Source: Armillaria gallica (taxonomy: Eukaryota > Basidiomycota > Agaricomycetes > Agaricales > Physalacriaceae). Taken from it: a stretch of 64,000 nt of DNA. Position numbers and translations under genes: made by a program. The notes under the pieces were generated by a model. That model was not told the DNA's origin. It did no database searches and saw only the letters and a list, made by a program, of their open reading frames with translations. Of the stretch, positions 1 through 11,720 are shown in pieces. Where the stretch lies: positions 2,604,001 to 2,668,000 of the forward strand of contig JBANDB010000005.1 of NCBI GenBank assembly GCA_037576215.1, given 5' to 3'. The number at the start of each line of letters is the position of its first letter. Position 1 is the stretch's first letter.

Positions 1-1213
1 TCCACTGAACTCTCATCAGAAGGATGGGCAAAAATCCTATGCAACAAAGTTTATGCCAGACATGGGATGCCACAAGTAGTCATCTCTGACCGAGAAACAG
101 TGTTCATCTCCAAGTCTATTAAGGACCTCTACAACCTACTTCAGATCAAGGCTAATGCTTCTACTGCCTTCCACCCTCAGACAGATGGACAAACAGAACG
201 AGTCAATCAAGAGGTTGAAAAGTACCTCTGAATCTTTGTCAACTATCTTCAGAATAACTAGGCAGAATGGTTGTCACTTGCCATGTTCGCTCACAACAAC
301 TGCACCCATTCAGCCACCAGCAAAAGTCCTTTTGAAGTCAATTATGGCTACAATGCCCATATTCTACCAGGAGCCAAGCCCCAGACACCCTTCCAAACAC
401 CAGCTTCAATGATGTTTGTCTCCAAAATGCAAGAAATCCATGCCACAGCCAAATGATCACTTAAGAAAGCTGTTGACCAAATGAAAGCCCAATATGACAA
501 AAGGAAGTGTCCAGCGATTGAGTATCAGGTAGGAGACAAGGTCTGGCTCTACACAACCAATCTCCACCTCCCTCAACCAAAGAGGAAGCTCGCAGACAAA
601 CAAACAGGCTCATTCTTGATCATTGCAAAGAAGAGAGCCTCAGCATACACCCTCAAACTCCCTACCAACTGGCACATCCATCCGACATTCAACAAAGCTC
701 TTCTTACACCCTACAACCCACTGGCCTTCCTGATGGTGCTGAACATTATAAAGTTGAAAAAGTACTCGACAGTAGAACTTGTAGAGTACAAGAGAAACAA
801 GGAGAACCATCCAGAAGAGTCACAGACTACTTTGTCAAATGGAAAGGCTATGGACCAGAGTCAATCAGTTGGGTATGAGAAGACAACATGTCATGAATGC
901 TAATAAACTCATTGAAAAATTCTTAATGGAGCACATCGATGCTGTCACCACAGATCATCCTCAATTGACTATTATCATCAATGCCAAACATAAAAACAGG
1001 AAATCTGACAGCCCATGGAATGAATGGGTATACCTCGTTAAGCCACCAAGCCCAGCCATTGAGTGGTGGTATCTAGAGAAGGAACTTCCAAGTCTAACAC
1101 CATTAATCAACAAATACTGGGAGATAAACAGTGACTGGGACGATGATGGCTATGGAGGTGAAGCCAGAGGGATGTATCAAGAAGACTTTGAAAATGACCA
1201 GAGTGGACCATAA
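1..1213 (+). pseudogene. Ty3/gypsy pol 3' end: integrase core C-terminal part and chromodomain, decayed
   Basis: The left window edge cuts into a Ty3/gypsy polyprotein. Readable in order are the second integrase aspartate (VISDRE, about 79-96), the catalytic-Glu block FHPQTDGQTERVNQE (about 169-213), the gypsy C-terminal stretch with YDKRKCP and VWLYTTNLHLPQPKRKL (481-720), and a chromodomain with DYFVKWKGYGPESISWV (about 745-880). The frame is broken by TGA and TAG codons after EKYL, in LQNN*AEW, before SLKKA and after SISWV. It shifts before the chromodomain. Most stops fit CGA-to-TGA or TGG-to-TAG transitions. A further open stretch (about 930-1213) corresponds to the region downstream of the chromodomain in the element at the right edge. 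The protein would integrate cDNA and target chromatin; this copy cannot be functional. It is followed by a purine-rich tract and an LTR. Confidence 0.9.
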
Positions 1214-1248
1214 CAGCAGTCGGGACACCTGTTTTAACAAGGGGGTAA

Positions 1249-1590
1249 TGTTACGATTTATTCATTTTCTTTATTTAAGCACCTCTTATCTTATCTTCAG
1301 TGCTTATCTTATCTTATCCTTAGGATCCACGACTCCATGGAGCCATGACATTGTGATACAGTCACCATCGTTCACCTTGTGCATGTTTCTACTTCTTTCT
1401 TACACCATGCACTTATTATTAGAACTCTCACTTTAGTATATAAGTACTGTAGCTCAAGCTGTATATTCCCTAGCTTTGAGCTAAAGTTTATTCATACTGA
1501 AACACATTCATTCTTGCTAAGCACTAAAAACACTTAGCCCAGAAGTCCTTTCATCACGAGACTCAATGGTGACTGTATGAACATGATACA
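1249..1590 (+). repeat. 3' LTR of the decayed gypsy element
   Basis: Begins TGTTACGATTT just after a purine tract (aacaaggggg, 1236-1245), where a plus-strand primer would lie. It has a TATATAAGTA core promoter at about 1438 and the phrase AGCTTTGAGCTAA, both shared with the LTR at 54200. The right end is set at gatACA by comparison with that LTR; this boundary is less certain than the left one. Confidence 0.75.
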
Positions 1591-2199
1591 GCCATCATTA
1601 AAAGACAAAAGCAAGTTATTGATACAAGATTCTGTGTATTGGTGCAATATACAACCAACAATGTTAAGAGCAAAGCATGCAGTGAGGGATAACTTGGAGT
1701 AACTGTAGCTGACTGGTAATGCTGTAGACTCGTCCGCTAGGTAAGAACTTCTCTAAAAATGTGGTTTCTAACTAGTTTTTATACTACAAGTATGGTTTTA
1801 TAAATAGAATATTCATCAGAGCCTTAGTAAGGCTGTAAGTCCTTAGCTTTGTAATAGCCATCGTAAACATATGGATTCTGTGGTTCTAAAGTAACAGCAA
1901 CTCCTCAATGTTGCCATGTATAGATGAAAACCATGTGGTTTTATTGAGTGATGAGCAGATCATGAGGTGCTGTTTAGCTGCAGATTATTGAGCTGCAGTT
2001 GCCATGCTGAGGTGTACACTTGGGTTAATAATAATTCAAGGTCTTGGCACTGTAACAGCCTTAGTAAACATGGTCTGTAGTTGCTGTGGCTGTAATTATC
2101 ATAGCTGGAAGGGTATTCATGTCAATCACATCATTTCATTAAATGATTGATGGGAACATCAACTAGGTGCTTCTGAGTGATGCGGAAATTCCATTGACA
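1591..2199. other. AT-rich intergenic DNA, no gene seen
   Basis: CpG-poor sequence with no conserved open frame, RNA gene or recognisable terminal repeats. Confidence 0.5.
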
Positions 2200-3065
2200 A
2201 CACTGGTGATGAGCACCAGTGAAACTAAGTATGGCCTAGCATGAACACACTAAACCTATACTCAATCCCACTAAACACACACACACACACACACACACAA
2301 TCTCTCTAAGTGCAGAGAGGAGCAAGGAATTTAATTCCAATTGCATACTGACAGTATCTCAATATATCTCAGCAAGCTCACTATAACAAAGGGCATAGCA
2401 GTGTATAATTCCCAAGCCGTTCTCAAATTCTCTATTTCCTCAAAGCTTTTTACAAGAGAGCATGGTGAACCATGCAACCATCAAGGTAAAGTATATTTAA
2501 ATGGCTGAAACACATGGATACACAGCTCTGCAAAATGACCAAGTCTGGTCAGTGAACTTGCTAAGTATGACTTGCTGCTAGATCTAATCTGCATGCAATG
2601 CTGCCTTTCTCTTAGTTGCTAAACCTGACTCCCAAACTTGTCATGATTAGAGGCCCTCAGCACTCCCAATCAAGTCACAAATACTCTCAAAAACCATCTC
2701 TACAAGTCCTCACACACAGTGTACTCACCCTAACAATGGTGCCGCAAGATTCAACTGTGCACACCTGTCACACTTTGTGCAACTGCTAGAACAGCCCAAG
2801 CTGGCTGCTTCTCTTGCAAACTACTCAAGACCTACACAGAGGCCAGCACACAAATTCTCTCTCTTACACTGAATCAGAAAAGGAACAGAGCTTTCTCTCA
2901 GATAATATCCAGTAAACTCTCAAGCCAGGCGCAGCATCACTGCTTTCAAATCTCTCTCTTATCTCAAGTAAACCGAAGTTTTTATCCAAAATGTTTCTCT
3001 CAATCTATTTCTCTGTAAGCTTGCTAAACTTGCATTCTAGTTGAGACTCAAAGTTACTAACTCTT
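2200..3065 (+). repeat. Repeat R2, copy a
   Basis: Non-coding repeat of about 0.87 kb. The same order of blocks (GTGAAACTAAG..GGCCTAGC, a CA-rich stretch, GAGCAAGGAATTTAATTC, ACTGACAGTATCTCAAT, AAGCTTTTTACAAGAGAGCATG, CTCAGCACTC, TCTCTTACACTG) recurs at 50.77-52.39 kb and, inverted, at 54.13-53.15 kb. The last copy abuts an LTR-like sequence, so R2 may be the untranslated leader of an LTR element. No coding potential seen. Confidence 0.7.
2275..2299. repeat. (CA)n microsatellite
   Basis: Uninterrupted dinucleotide run inside R2 copy a. It is short and interrupted in the other R2 copies. Confidence 0.9.
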
Positions 3066-3918
3066 ATGCATCGCAACCAGTCCAGATTCAACCTGAAACT
3101 GTATTACTATACATGGGGGGTAGGTAGCTTAGCTTAATACATGAAATTCTACTCTACTTATACTATGGGTGGTTGATTATTACAAATGGTTCTTTAGTAA
3201 GTTAAGTTTTTGTCAGCTGATAATCCTTTGTCTGAACTGGTGCAACACTCTTGGCAGAGTGCCACTTGGTCCTCCTTTTAGTATCCTCAAAGAACTAAGC
3301 CATGTCGACATCACTTGCTCTAGCAGCAGAGTAGCTCACAAACTTATACTCAATAGCTGCTTAATCCTCAATCACCAATCACACTTTGTATTCGGCTTTT
3401 AGGTCTGCTCCAAAGGTGACAGCATCATATTCTAGACTTGGTAACCAAGGAGTGCTTTGGGTTTTGAGCCCACTTGCTATTCTCATTGGCCAAAGTCTGT
3501 TTCTAGGTCATGCCTAGGGTTCTCTTGATTACCCCTGTGCATGATATCATTTCTCCAGATCTCCAGAGACCATGCATCATAGATTACAGATGTGTAGTTA
3601 TCTAAATTAGTCTTGGCCCACATACAAGCACATCCCACTGAGGCTCAAATCTCTACTGCAAGATGGATTGCTTTGCAAGCAAGCAAGCTCTTCAGCCTTA
3701 TGACTGTGCTTGCCTATAAGGTATAGTGCACGATGAAGTCTTTATGTTTTAATTCTGCTGCTTCTTTTTCTATCATAGAGCTTTCTTCCTCTGTGACCTT
3801 GCTTCTTTGTGTGACACTTGCACTGCCAGCCCGCTCATTATGCTTCTACATTGCTATCATGTAAGGCATGGTAATTTGCAAAATTACACCCTTAGACATG
3901 CTGTGGGCATGACACCAG
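3066..3918. other. Intergenic, no gene seen
   Basis: No conserved coding frame. The last four bases, CCAG, are the left target duplication of the next element. Confidence 0.45.
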
Positions 3919-5240
3919 TGATGAGCCTCCAGGCTCTGTGTGCTCTGAAAACGCAGACACCACTTACAATTTATCACCTCTCTCCCTTATGCGGCCTTTC
4001 ACTAAACCAAACATTGTAAGTCTGGCATAGGTTGAATCATATTAATTTTCACACTCCACGTGAACTTTCACTTCAATATCTATGAGTCATTGTGCCTCAA
4101 GGCACATTGATTGCCAATCCTTCCACAGTAAATTAGACACACATCATTATTCTGGGCCTTTGCATGTGGACAGAGCCATACGGTCATGCAGTTTAACTAC
4201 GTGCAGGCTATGCATAGCTACGGATTCTCAAGAGGCCATATGGATACGCCTTTACAGCTTAGAAATATAGTAGAGATTAGTGAGCCATTAACTGCAGCTG
4301 AGTAAGTAGTAAGTAAATTAGTAAACCTTCTGTAGCTTTATTAGGCTACACGAACTTTTTAATAAGCATGCACAGTAGAGTAGCACACGGTATAGTGAAC
4401 TACAATTACAAATAGTTCACTATGCTCACAAATCATGTACTGCGGTTATCAAGCCAAGGTAAAAGTTCACTTACTTAGCAAGTACAACTCTGTAGTATAA
4501 AAACCAATGGACTGTAGATAGAGAAGGACAGTTCTCCATAGAGGATACATACACCACACATACCACCCAATACATGCAAATTAAAGTTAATATCTCTATG
4601 CTCTTAAGAGATATAACACTTGTGAAGTTTCTCTAAACTCACTAGTTACCAAGTGTTAAATAACTTGATTCACGTCCTCTCGTCCAAAACACAAGCAAGG
4701 GTATCATATAAAGACTACCTTGTCTGTCATCCTCCTATCATAAATTTGCATACCTGAAGACTTCAAAGGGGTAATCTGTAGCTAGGATTCCGAACTTTAG
4801 TCTCTAACACCAACAGCCTACTGTTTCTATAAGTTAGGAACAATACTAATTTGAGTTTCTCTAGATAAGCCAGCTCCATCTCTGTGTTTCTCTAAAGAAA
4901 GCACACGAGCATAGAAAAATAGATTCTACTGGAACCGTAGCCAGGATTCCGACCCCACATAGTTCGCGCCGCATCTAGGTCGCCCCTGCTCAGCATACAC
5001 CCATGTTTACACATCTCTTCCCTTCCAGGAAAGTTCGCGTACATACCTTGAGCCTCTGAACAGCCTTCAGAGAATCATAACAAAGCATAGCAAAATGTCG
5101 CTACACCACCAGGAAGCTACAGTCATCGCATGGAGGTGCAAGACTAGACTTGCTAGAACCTGCCTTCAGATTCTGTGTTTGACTACACTTGCCATTACAG
5201 GTCTTGTGTTTTCTGCCTGCAGGAGTCTATAGGTTCATCA
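3919..5240 (+). mobile_element. Solo-LTR-like element R3, copy 1 (1,322 bp)
   Basis: Starts TGATGAGCCT and ends AGGTTCATCA, giving a 10-bp near-perfect terminal inverted repeat with TG...CA ends. It is flanked by CCAG at 3915-3918 and 5241-5244. A second copy (50911-52227, same orientation, 1,317 bp) is alignable from end to end. It carries a TATAAAAA box near 4494 and has no open frame of note. TG/CA ends, a TATA box and a short target duplication fit a solo LTR. The 4-bp duplication is shorter than the usual 5 bp, so a non-autonomous element of another class is possible. Confidence 0.7.
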
Positions 5241-7103
5241 CCAGTGTTTTGCTGAAGCATCTGGAATAAGGAAATGAGATGGAGAGAAAAGAAGAGATAC
5301 ACAACTCAGAATGGATTTCCAGAAAATACAAGGGGTCATAATATTGTGGGTACAAAGTGAATGACTGCTTATCATCTGTATCAGGAACATTACTATACGA
5401 TTACAACCATAGCTTCACAGGGTGTTGTGAGTTATGCTTTATGGCAGTGGGGCCATAGCTTCACAGGGTCAGATTACACATTACAGTTTATGAATTTAGC
5501 TTCATTTGCAATTCCACCACCTCAGTGAATCTGTATCAGGATTTAGATTAGATTGTAGTCCTAACAATCAGAATCACTTGCAATAGAAAATTCCTCTGCT
5601 TTCTGAACCACTCTGGAGCCTGAGAGTGATGCATATATTCTCACTGAGCCATCAGTCAGCAGGTTTGGTAGAATATGGAAGCCCTCAAAGTGGCTTGAGG
5701 CTTTAAAGATATGGGAGAAGTAGATCTTTCATTGTACTACCTGTATATACATTCTGTATCAGAAAAACACATGTAGGAGGCAAAATTTTCAGATTTTCAC
5801 AAGGAAATTGGCCTATTTGGTCATCAAAATATGACAGCTTCATGTGGCCCTGTTATGTGTTATGTGAATTAATGGTCATAATCATACAGTAGTCTCCAAC
5901 AATACTTGAGGCAAATAGCAGGGAATCTTGTTCAAAGTAAAGAACATGATAATAAGGTGCTGAATGCTAAAACATATAATGCAAAGCATTATCACTGAGC
6001 AACTAAAATATTGTTGGCACCAACAACAAAGTTATTTGTGCATGAGAGGAAATTAGCACTGAGAAAAGCCACCACATTTGAATCATGCACTAATATACAA
6101 TGCCATCCTGAAAAAGAAAGTCTATTAGCATATGCAACAAACACATGTTGAAGACATACAGAGGGCTGAGATTCACATTCATGAGGTTGATGTAAGCATG
6201 CTGCTTACTACACACGTTTACTCATCAGATCATCCCGATTGCATCATAGTTTACTACACATCACATACTCACATATATAGACATGTTCGCTATATTCCCT
6301 TCCTTACCTCTTACCACCACCTTCTCCCTTTCCTCCCTTCCCTTGTAGTTGACTATTTTCCCGCCTTTCTGTTCTGCAATATACGTCGTTCCTCATACTT
6401 CCTGTGCTCTCTCTCTTAGTGGTCTCACCCTATCATAGAGCAAGGTTACAGTTGACCATTGACAATGTTTCTTTTATAGTCAAGGAATTGTCACTGACTG
6501 AAACAGATGGCTTAAACCTGTCCCAGACTTAACAGAAACTGTCAGAAAGAAAACTTTATTTCAGAAGATCAAGCATATAAAACCAAATAGAATCAACTAG
6601 CCCCTACCAATATCCTATGGTAGTTGATCAGTCATTTACCCTTTGATAAACACCCTCTCTTTCCTCTCTACTATCAGAAAGAATCAGGGAACTTTCAAGA
6701 GTGAGAAGGTTATGTGACAGATATTAATTTGATCACACTAGTCACAGTGAGTCAGGATAACTATAGTTAATATAATTTGAACTCATGTATAATTATAGAT
6801 TGATGACTCCTTCTGCCTCTAGTTGACTCAGTACAGAGTATATAAGTAGATGAAGTAGGATTAATAAGCAATCTCTTTTTACCTCAAACTCCTACAAGTG
6901 TAAACTCTTACTATTAGACCTAAGTCAGGCCAAAGGGCTCATGACTTTGAGATTGCAGATCAAGAGAATTCATATCCTGCTATAGCTTACTTTTAGAACA
7001 ACATATTCATTAGCCCACCACTAACACTTGCACTATCATAGACACTTACTATTGAAATTGGCTTACTAAGGTTCTAATTGAACTTGAGAAGTATAAAACT
7101 CCA
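5241..7103. other. AT-rich intergenic DNA with a possible degenerate LTR
   Basis: No convincing gene. Around 6714-7030 there is an LTR-like stretch (TGTGACAG start, TATATAAGTA near 6839, ACTAACA near 7021) resembling the promoters of the LTRs at 1249, 54200 and near 53.0 kb. No target duplication was found, so it is only a candidate solo LTR. The rest is CpG-poor with no repeat partner that I could see. Confidence 0.35.
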
Positions 7104-10100
7104 CTAATCTTCACATGTATGTCCTGTGGAGTCCTTACAATCCACATCAACCTGATCTGACTGCAATAACTTCTCTACAATCTCCATAGACCCTCTTTCT
7201 ATAGCATAGGACAGGGGTGTATGTCCTGTGGAGTCCTTGCAGTTCACATCAACCTGATTTGACTGCAATAACTTCTCTACAATTTCTGTACACCTACTTG
7301 ACACAGCATAGAACAGGGGTGTACGTCCCATAGAGTCCTTGCAATTCACATCAATCTGATTTGACTGCAATAACTTCTCTACAATCTCTATAGACCAGCT
7401 TTGCACAGCATAGAACAGGGGTGTACGTCCCATAGAGTCCTTGCAATTCACATCAATCTGATTTGACTGCAATAACTTCTCTACAATCTCTATAGACCAG
7501 CTTTGCACAGCATAGGATAGGGGTGTATGTCCTGTGAAGTCCTTGCTATTCAGATCAACCTGATCTGACTGCAATAACTTCTCTACAATTTCTGTACACC
7601 TACTTGACACAGCATAGGACAGGGGTGTACGTCCTGCAGAGTCCTTGCAATCTACATCAACCTGATTTAACTGCAATAACTTCTCTACCATTTCTGTACA
7701 CCTACTTGACACAGCATAGAACAGAAGTGTATGTCCCATGGAGTCCTTGCGATTTACATCAACCTGATTTGACTGCAATAACTTCTCTACAATCTCTATA
7801 GACCCTCTTGACACAGCATAAAACAAGGGTGTACGTCCTGCAGAGTCCTCGCAATCCACATCAACCTGATTTGACTGCAATAACTTCTTTACAATATCTG
7901 TAAACCCCTTTTGCATAGCATAAGACAGGAGTGTACATCCTGTTAAGTCCTTGCAATTCACATCAACCTGATCTAACTGCAATAACTTCTTTACAATATT
8001 TGTAAACCCCATTTGCATAGCATAGGACAGGGGTGTATATCCTGCAGAGTCCTTGCAATCCACATCAACCTGATTTGACTGCAATAACTTTTCTATAATC
8101 TCTATAGACCCACTTTCTGCAGCATAGGATAGGGGTGTACGTCCTGCAGAGTCTTTGCAATCCACATCAACCTGATTTGACTGCAATAACTTCTCTACAA
8201 TCTCTATAGACCCTCTTTTTGCAGCATAGGACAGGGGTGTACATCCTGCAGAGTCCTTGCAATCCACATCAACCTGATTTGACTGCAATAACTTCTCTAC
8301 AATCTCTATAGACCCTCTTTCTATAGCATAGGATAGGGGTGTACGTCCTGCAGAGTCCTTGCAATTCACATCAACCTGATCTGACTGCAATAACTTCTCT
8401 ACAATCTCTATAGACCCTCTTTCTACAGCACAGGACAGGGGTGTACATCCTGCAGAGTCCTTGCAATTCACATCAACCTGATCTGACTGCACTAATATCT
8501 CTACAATCTTTCTTGACTCCCTTTTCACAGCATAGAACAAGGGTGTCCATTGATTCTCAGAGTCACAGATATTTGGATCAATCTTGTCTTGATTCAAGAG
8601 CAGTTTTACCATCTCTGGATTTCCACTTTTGCAGGCTGTGACCAACAATGGTATCTTGCACTGGCATAGATCATCCCCTCGTTTCAAAAGTTCTTCTGTA
8701 ATGTGCAACAGATTATACTGCACAGCAAAATGAAGTGGAGTAGGTACTTTAGTGGATACTATAACATGGTAAGTCTTCATGACCTTTCCATAACATGCAG
8801 AGTCAAGAAATGCAATGATTTTGTCTACCATTGAGTGTTGCAGTTCATTAGCATGATATACCCAGTGATCAAGCGAGTAGCTAAGAAATGGATAATTTTT
8901 TTTATACTTTTCACTGGAAACATTGGACAAATAGATTGAAAGAACTGAATAGTACTTCTGAACAGCAATATAGTAATCTCCATCAGGAAATCCAAAATGT
9001 GGAATATTTATTGATTGGATATCATCATTGCTATCATTGCTGATGTTGTTGCCATCACTATTGTTACAGTATAACCTGATATTATCATTATAATCAATGT
9101 AATAGTGATGCCTAAAGTTGTTGAACAACATGTATGTCAGGCAGGTGTCTGCAATGGTCTCTTGGAGTTGAGGAAATAAAATGTCTTTCTGAGACATAAA
9201 ATACTCCTGTGTTGTATAATCTAGATAAATTTATCTTCAGCTTATATATGAAGCATAAGATCATTTTACTTACGTGTAAACCTCACTATAGGATCCCTAG
9301 ACTGTCCCCGTTGGTCTATACTACTAGTAACAGTGATGAGTCCACCACAGACACTTCCCAAAAGATCTTCATTATGAATATTTTTAGGCTCAAAGGCTGT
9401 CATGTTTGAATCAAGATTCACAGACAATGCATGCTGCAGTTCCAACACAGTTAAAGGGCGCCTGGCAAAGGCTATCCACCCAAATATATGAAATGCAAGG
9501 ACTTTATCATCATTGTCTTGACTATTGATCCGACTCTCCAGTATCTCAGTGTATGCACCCATTATATTGTCTGGCAGTTTAGCAAGTGCATCTTCAAGTG
9601 TTTTCTGAGTTCTTGCTGAGCCAGCAAGTGAGTCCATATGCAGCCTTGCTAGAAGGAACCTATAGATAGTTGGTTAATAAATGCAACAAGCAAGCTTGCA
9701 TAAGTAACACACATGCCATAAGACTTTTCTGTTACTTGACTAAGTATCTTCTCTTGCAGAATTGAACCATCCTCCCCCTTGACATTGCTGGCAAGACATC
9801 AACTTTGAGAGAGCCTGTCCCTGATATATATTTCAATATCATCAACAGAAGCTTCAATATCCAATGTAGTATCTCCCTCAAAAAGAAAATCCAGCCCAAT
9901 GTCAGGTCTCAACATCACAAGAAGATAGATTTCATGGCCCAATGATTCTCGAATCACATTGATAAGATCTTCTCGATGGTCATTAGCCAACTCATCCAGT
10001 GCATCAAGAACAATGTAGACATGGGAAGAAGCACATTGCAGCACTTCTGACAGACATTTGGTAAGATCATCAAGGGATGGAAGTTTTGTTTCCCGGTTAG

Positions 10101-11189
10101 CATAAAGTGTCTTGGTTAAAGAGAAAAGGCCATAGTCTTGAACCAGCCGTTTCAGAAGGCTACGGAGAACATTCTCTACTGTTTGTTCAACTGTAGATTT
10201 GTAATCACAAAAGATACTCAGGATGAGTGCCTTTCCCTCTTTGACCACTGGCAGTGAACGCAAATGGTTGACAATGATCGAGGCGAGGAAGGTCTTTCCA
10301 ACACCAGCTGAAGAGATGTATTAGCCTCAAGAAATTAGTGAAGAGATCAGCCAAAATAACTCACGACCACCCTGACACCGCAAAGTACGAGACTTCCCAG
10401 AACCATCTACCCAACTCAGAAACTCTGGTGACTTGAGGATCCATTGTCCAGTGTTGCTGACACACTTTTTCAGTGTCTCAAGCTGAACATCATTGTAGTC
10501 CACAGTGTTAGAGCTGAGCCACTTTACTACCTCTGCAGTTTCTTCATCTGTAATGTGTCCCTGCATCAGTATACTATCTGACAGACAATTTTGGGTACAA
10601 ACATACTCATCTGTTGCTTCTTGATTATACCTAGAGTTTCCTCAGTGGTGCGCTTGGAATCGCCTAGCATGTCCTTGATTGCATGAGATAATTTGCTGTA
10701 TACCAAACTTAGCCTCAGAGAGGTGAAAGCAGGAGTCACTTACATCGCATCGAGTTGCAAGGCGCTCATGACTAAGGTCTTGAAACGTTCGATCTTCTCA
10801 AGATCGTCCCCCACGCTCGTTTTGGTGAGCGTCCACAGCAGTCTCTTTTTCATCATCTTCCATTGAGGCGGATCATTGTTCACCTTTTCCTTGAGTCCGT
10901 CGAGCAGTTCCTCAAGCCCTTTGAAAAGACCGTCCGGAGCAGTGCCCAGAGCGTCGACTGGAGGAGCGAACAACTGCTTCAATGTCTTTAGCCATGGGTC
11001 GTCTTCGGCGGTCGATTGCTGAATAAGGCCACGTAAGGCGGTCAGATAAATCTCCAGATGCGCTAGCTCCTTTGAGAACTGGGTAATTTCTTCAGGCGCA
11101 TCTTTTACATCCTTGACATATTTGGTGAAAGTAACGATGTTTCCGATGAGGGCAGTAACGGACGAAGCGATTCCTAGGACCTCTGCCAT
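7104..11189 (-). CDS. HeLo-like/NACHT/ankyrin STAND (NLR-like) protein, one in-frame TGA
   Basis: Six exons can be placed: 11189-10744, 10695-10631, 10577-10365, 10307-9713, 9659-9274 and 9220-7104. Introns are 48-57 nt with GT-AG ends. The sum is 3,822 nt (1,274 codons) in one frame, broken only by TGA at 9801-9799 (codon 411). Residues 1-145 form a helical HeLo/SesA-like fungal STAND N-terminus (starts MAEVLGIASSV). The NACHT ATPase follows, with Walker A GGPGVGKT (made across the 10365/10307 junction) and Walker B YIVLDALDE (about residue 338). Next comes the linker FLLARLHMDSLA...RRPLTVLELQHAL and the block HYTTQEYF. Ankyrin repeats fill residues about 700-1273. Proteins of this design act in fungal non-self recognition and programmed cell death. 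The TGA lies between NACHT and the linker, where homologues continue, and no intron removes it, so this copy may be truncated or inactive. The end (HTCED) stops abruptly within an ankyrin unit. Confidence 0.85.
7110..8543 (-). repeat. Fourteen 102-bp (34-residue) tandem ankyrin units
   Basis: Inside the last exon of the NACHT-ankyrin gene, 14 units of 34 residues follow the pattern xTPLSYA-x7-EIVEKLLQSxQVDVxCKDSxG. Variation is concentrated at the residue before TPL, S/F before YA, and the seven or so residues after YA (ERGSIE, KRGSIE, ESGSIE, QMGFTN, SSRCTE, QSWSIE and others). Two neighbouring units (from 7321 and 7423) are identical over more than 100 bp, which indicates recent tandem duplication or gene conversion. 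Confidence 0.95.
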
Positions 11190-11720
11190 GGTTGGTGGTG
11201 AAGAGCAAGGTTGTATGCAGGCAAGTCGCACGGTACGTCGCCTCATGGTCGAAATCGAACTCAGCCCCACAGCCATCAGCCGATGCCGTTGTGCTGCATT
11301 CCTGTGACAGATCACTTGCATTACGTTCTTGAGAATCGCAAGCCCCCGAATCCTAACTGGCCCGCGTCCTCTTCAGCCATATTCTGAGGGACGTAAGAGA
11401 ATCGTAGTCGATATATTGTGTGCGGAGAGGTAACATAACCCTTGTTCGCGCTAGTCCTACCCTTGCAGAGGTGCATGCATGCACGGAAGCAATAATGACC
11501 TTCACATCACACAGCTTGGGCTTCTATAATTCTACCGCCGATGACAAGCGCCTAGCGTCAAATCGTATGCTGTGCGAAACTCCGGTGTTAATTTTATCGA
11601 TACCTGGGTTCACCTGTTCGCCGTTGGGTGCGAACCCGAGAGAGGCGCGATTGCTATCATGAAGTCGATCTGGCGATAGGTGAATGGACAGCTACAAGGT
11701 CAAGGCTGATCCGAAGTCCG
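11190..11720 (-). promoter_or_regulatory. Upstream region shared by the two NACHT-ankyrin copies
   Basis: Sequence upstream of the minus-strand NACHT start matches, in inverted orientation, the region upstream of the plus-strand copy (46571 down to about 45960). Shared blocks include ATCACTTGCATTACGTTCTT, CTCTTCAGCCATATTC, GTAGTCGATATATT and AGCTACAAGGTCAAGG. The duplication therefore included the promoter. No individual factor site is identified. Confidence 0.7.

Noticed and set aside
6714..7030. Solo LTR
   Set aside because: TATA-containing core and plausible ends, but no target duplication and no second copy seen, so it is only mentioned in the intergenic entry.
7110..8543. CRISPR array or minisatellite
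   Set aside because: The 102-bp periodicity is in frame and encodes ankyrin units within a spliced gene.
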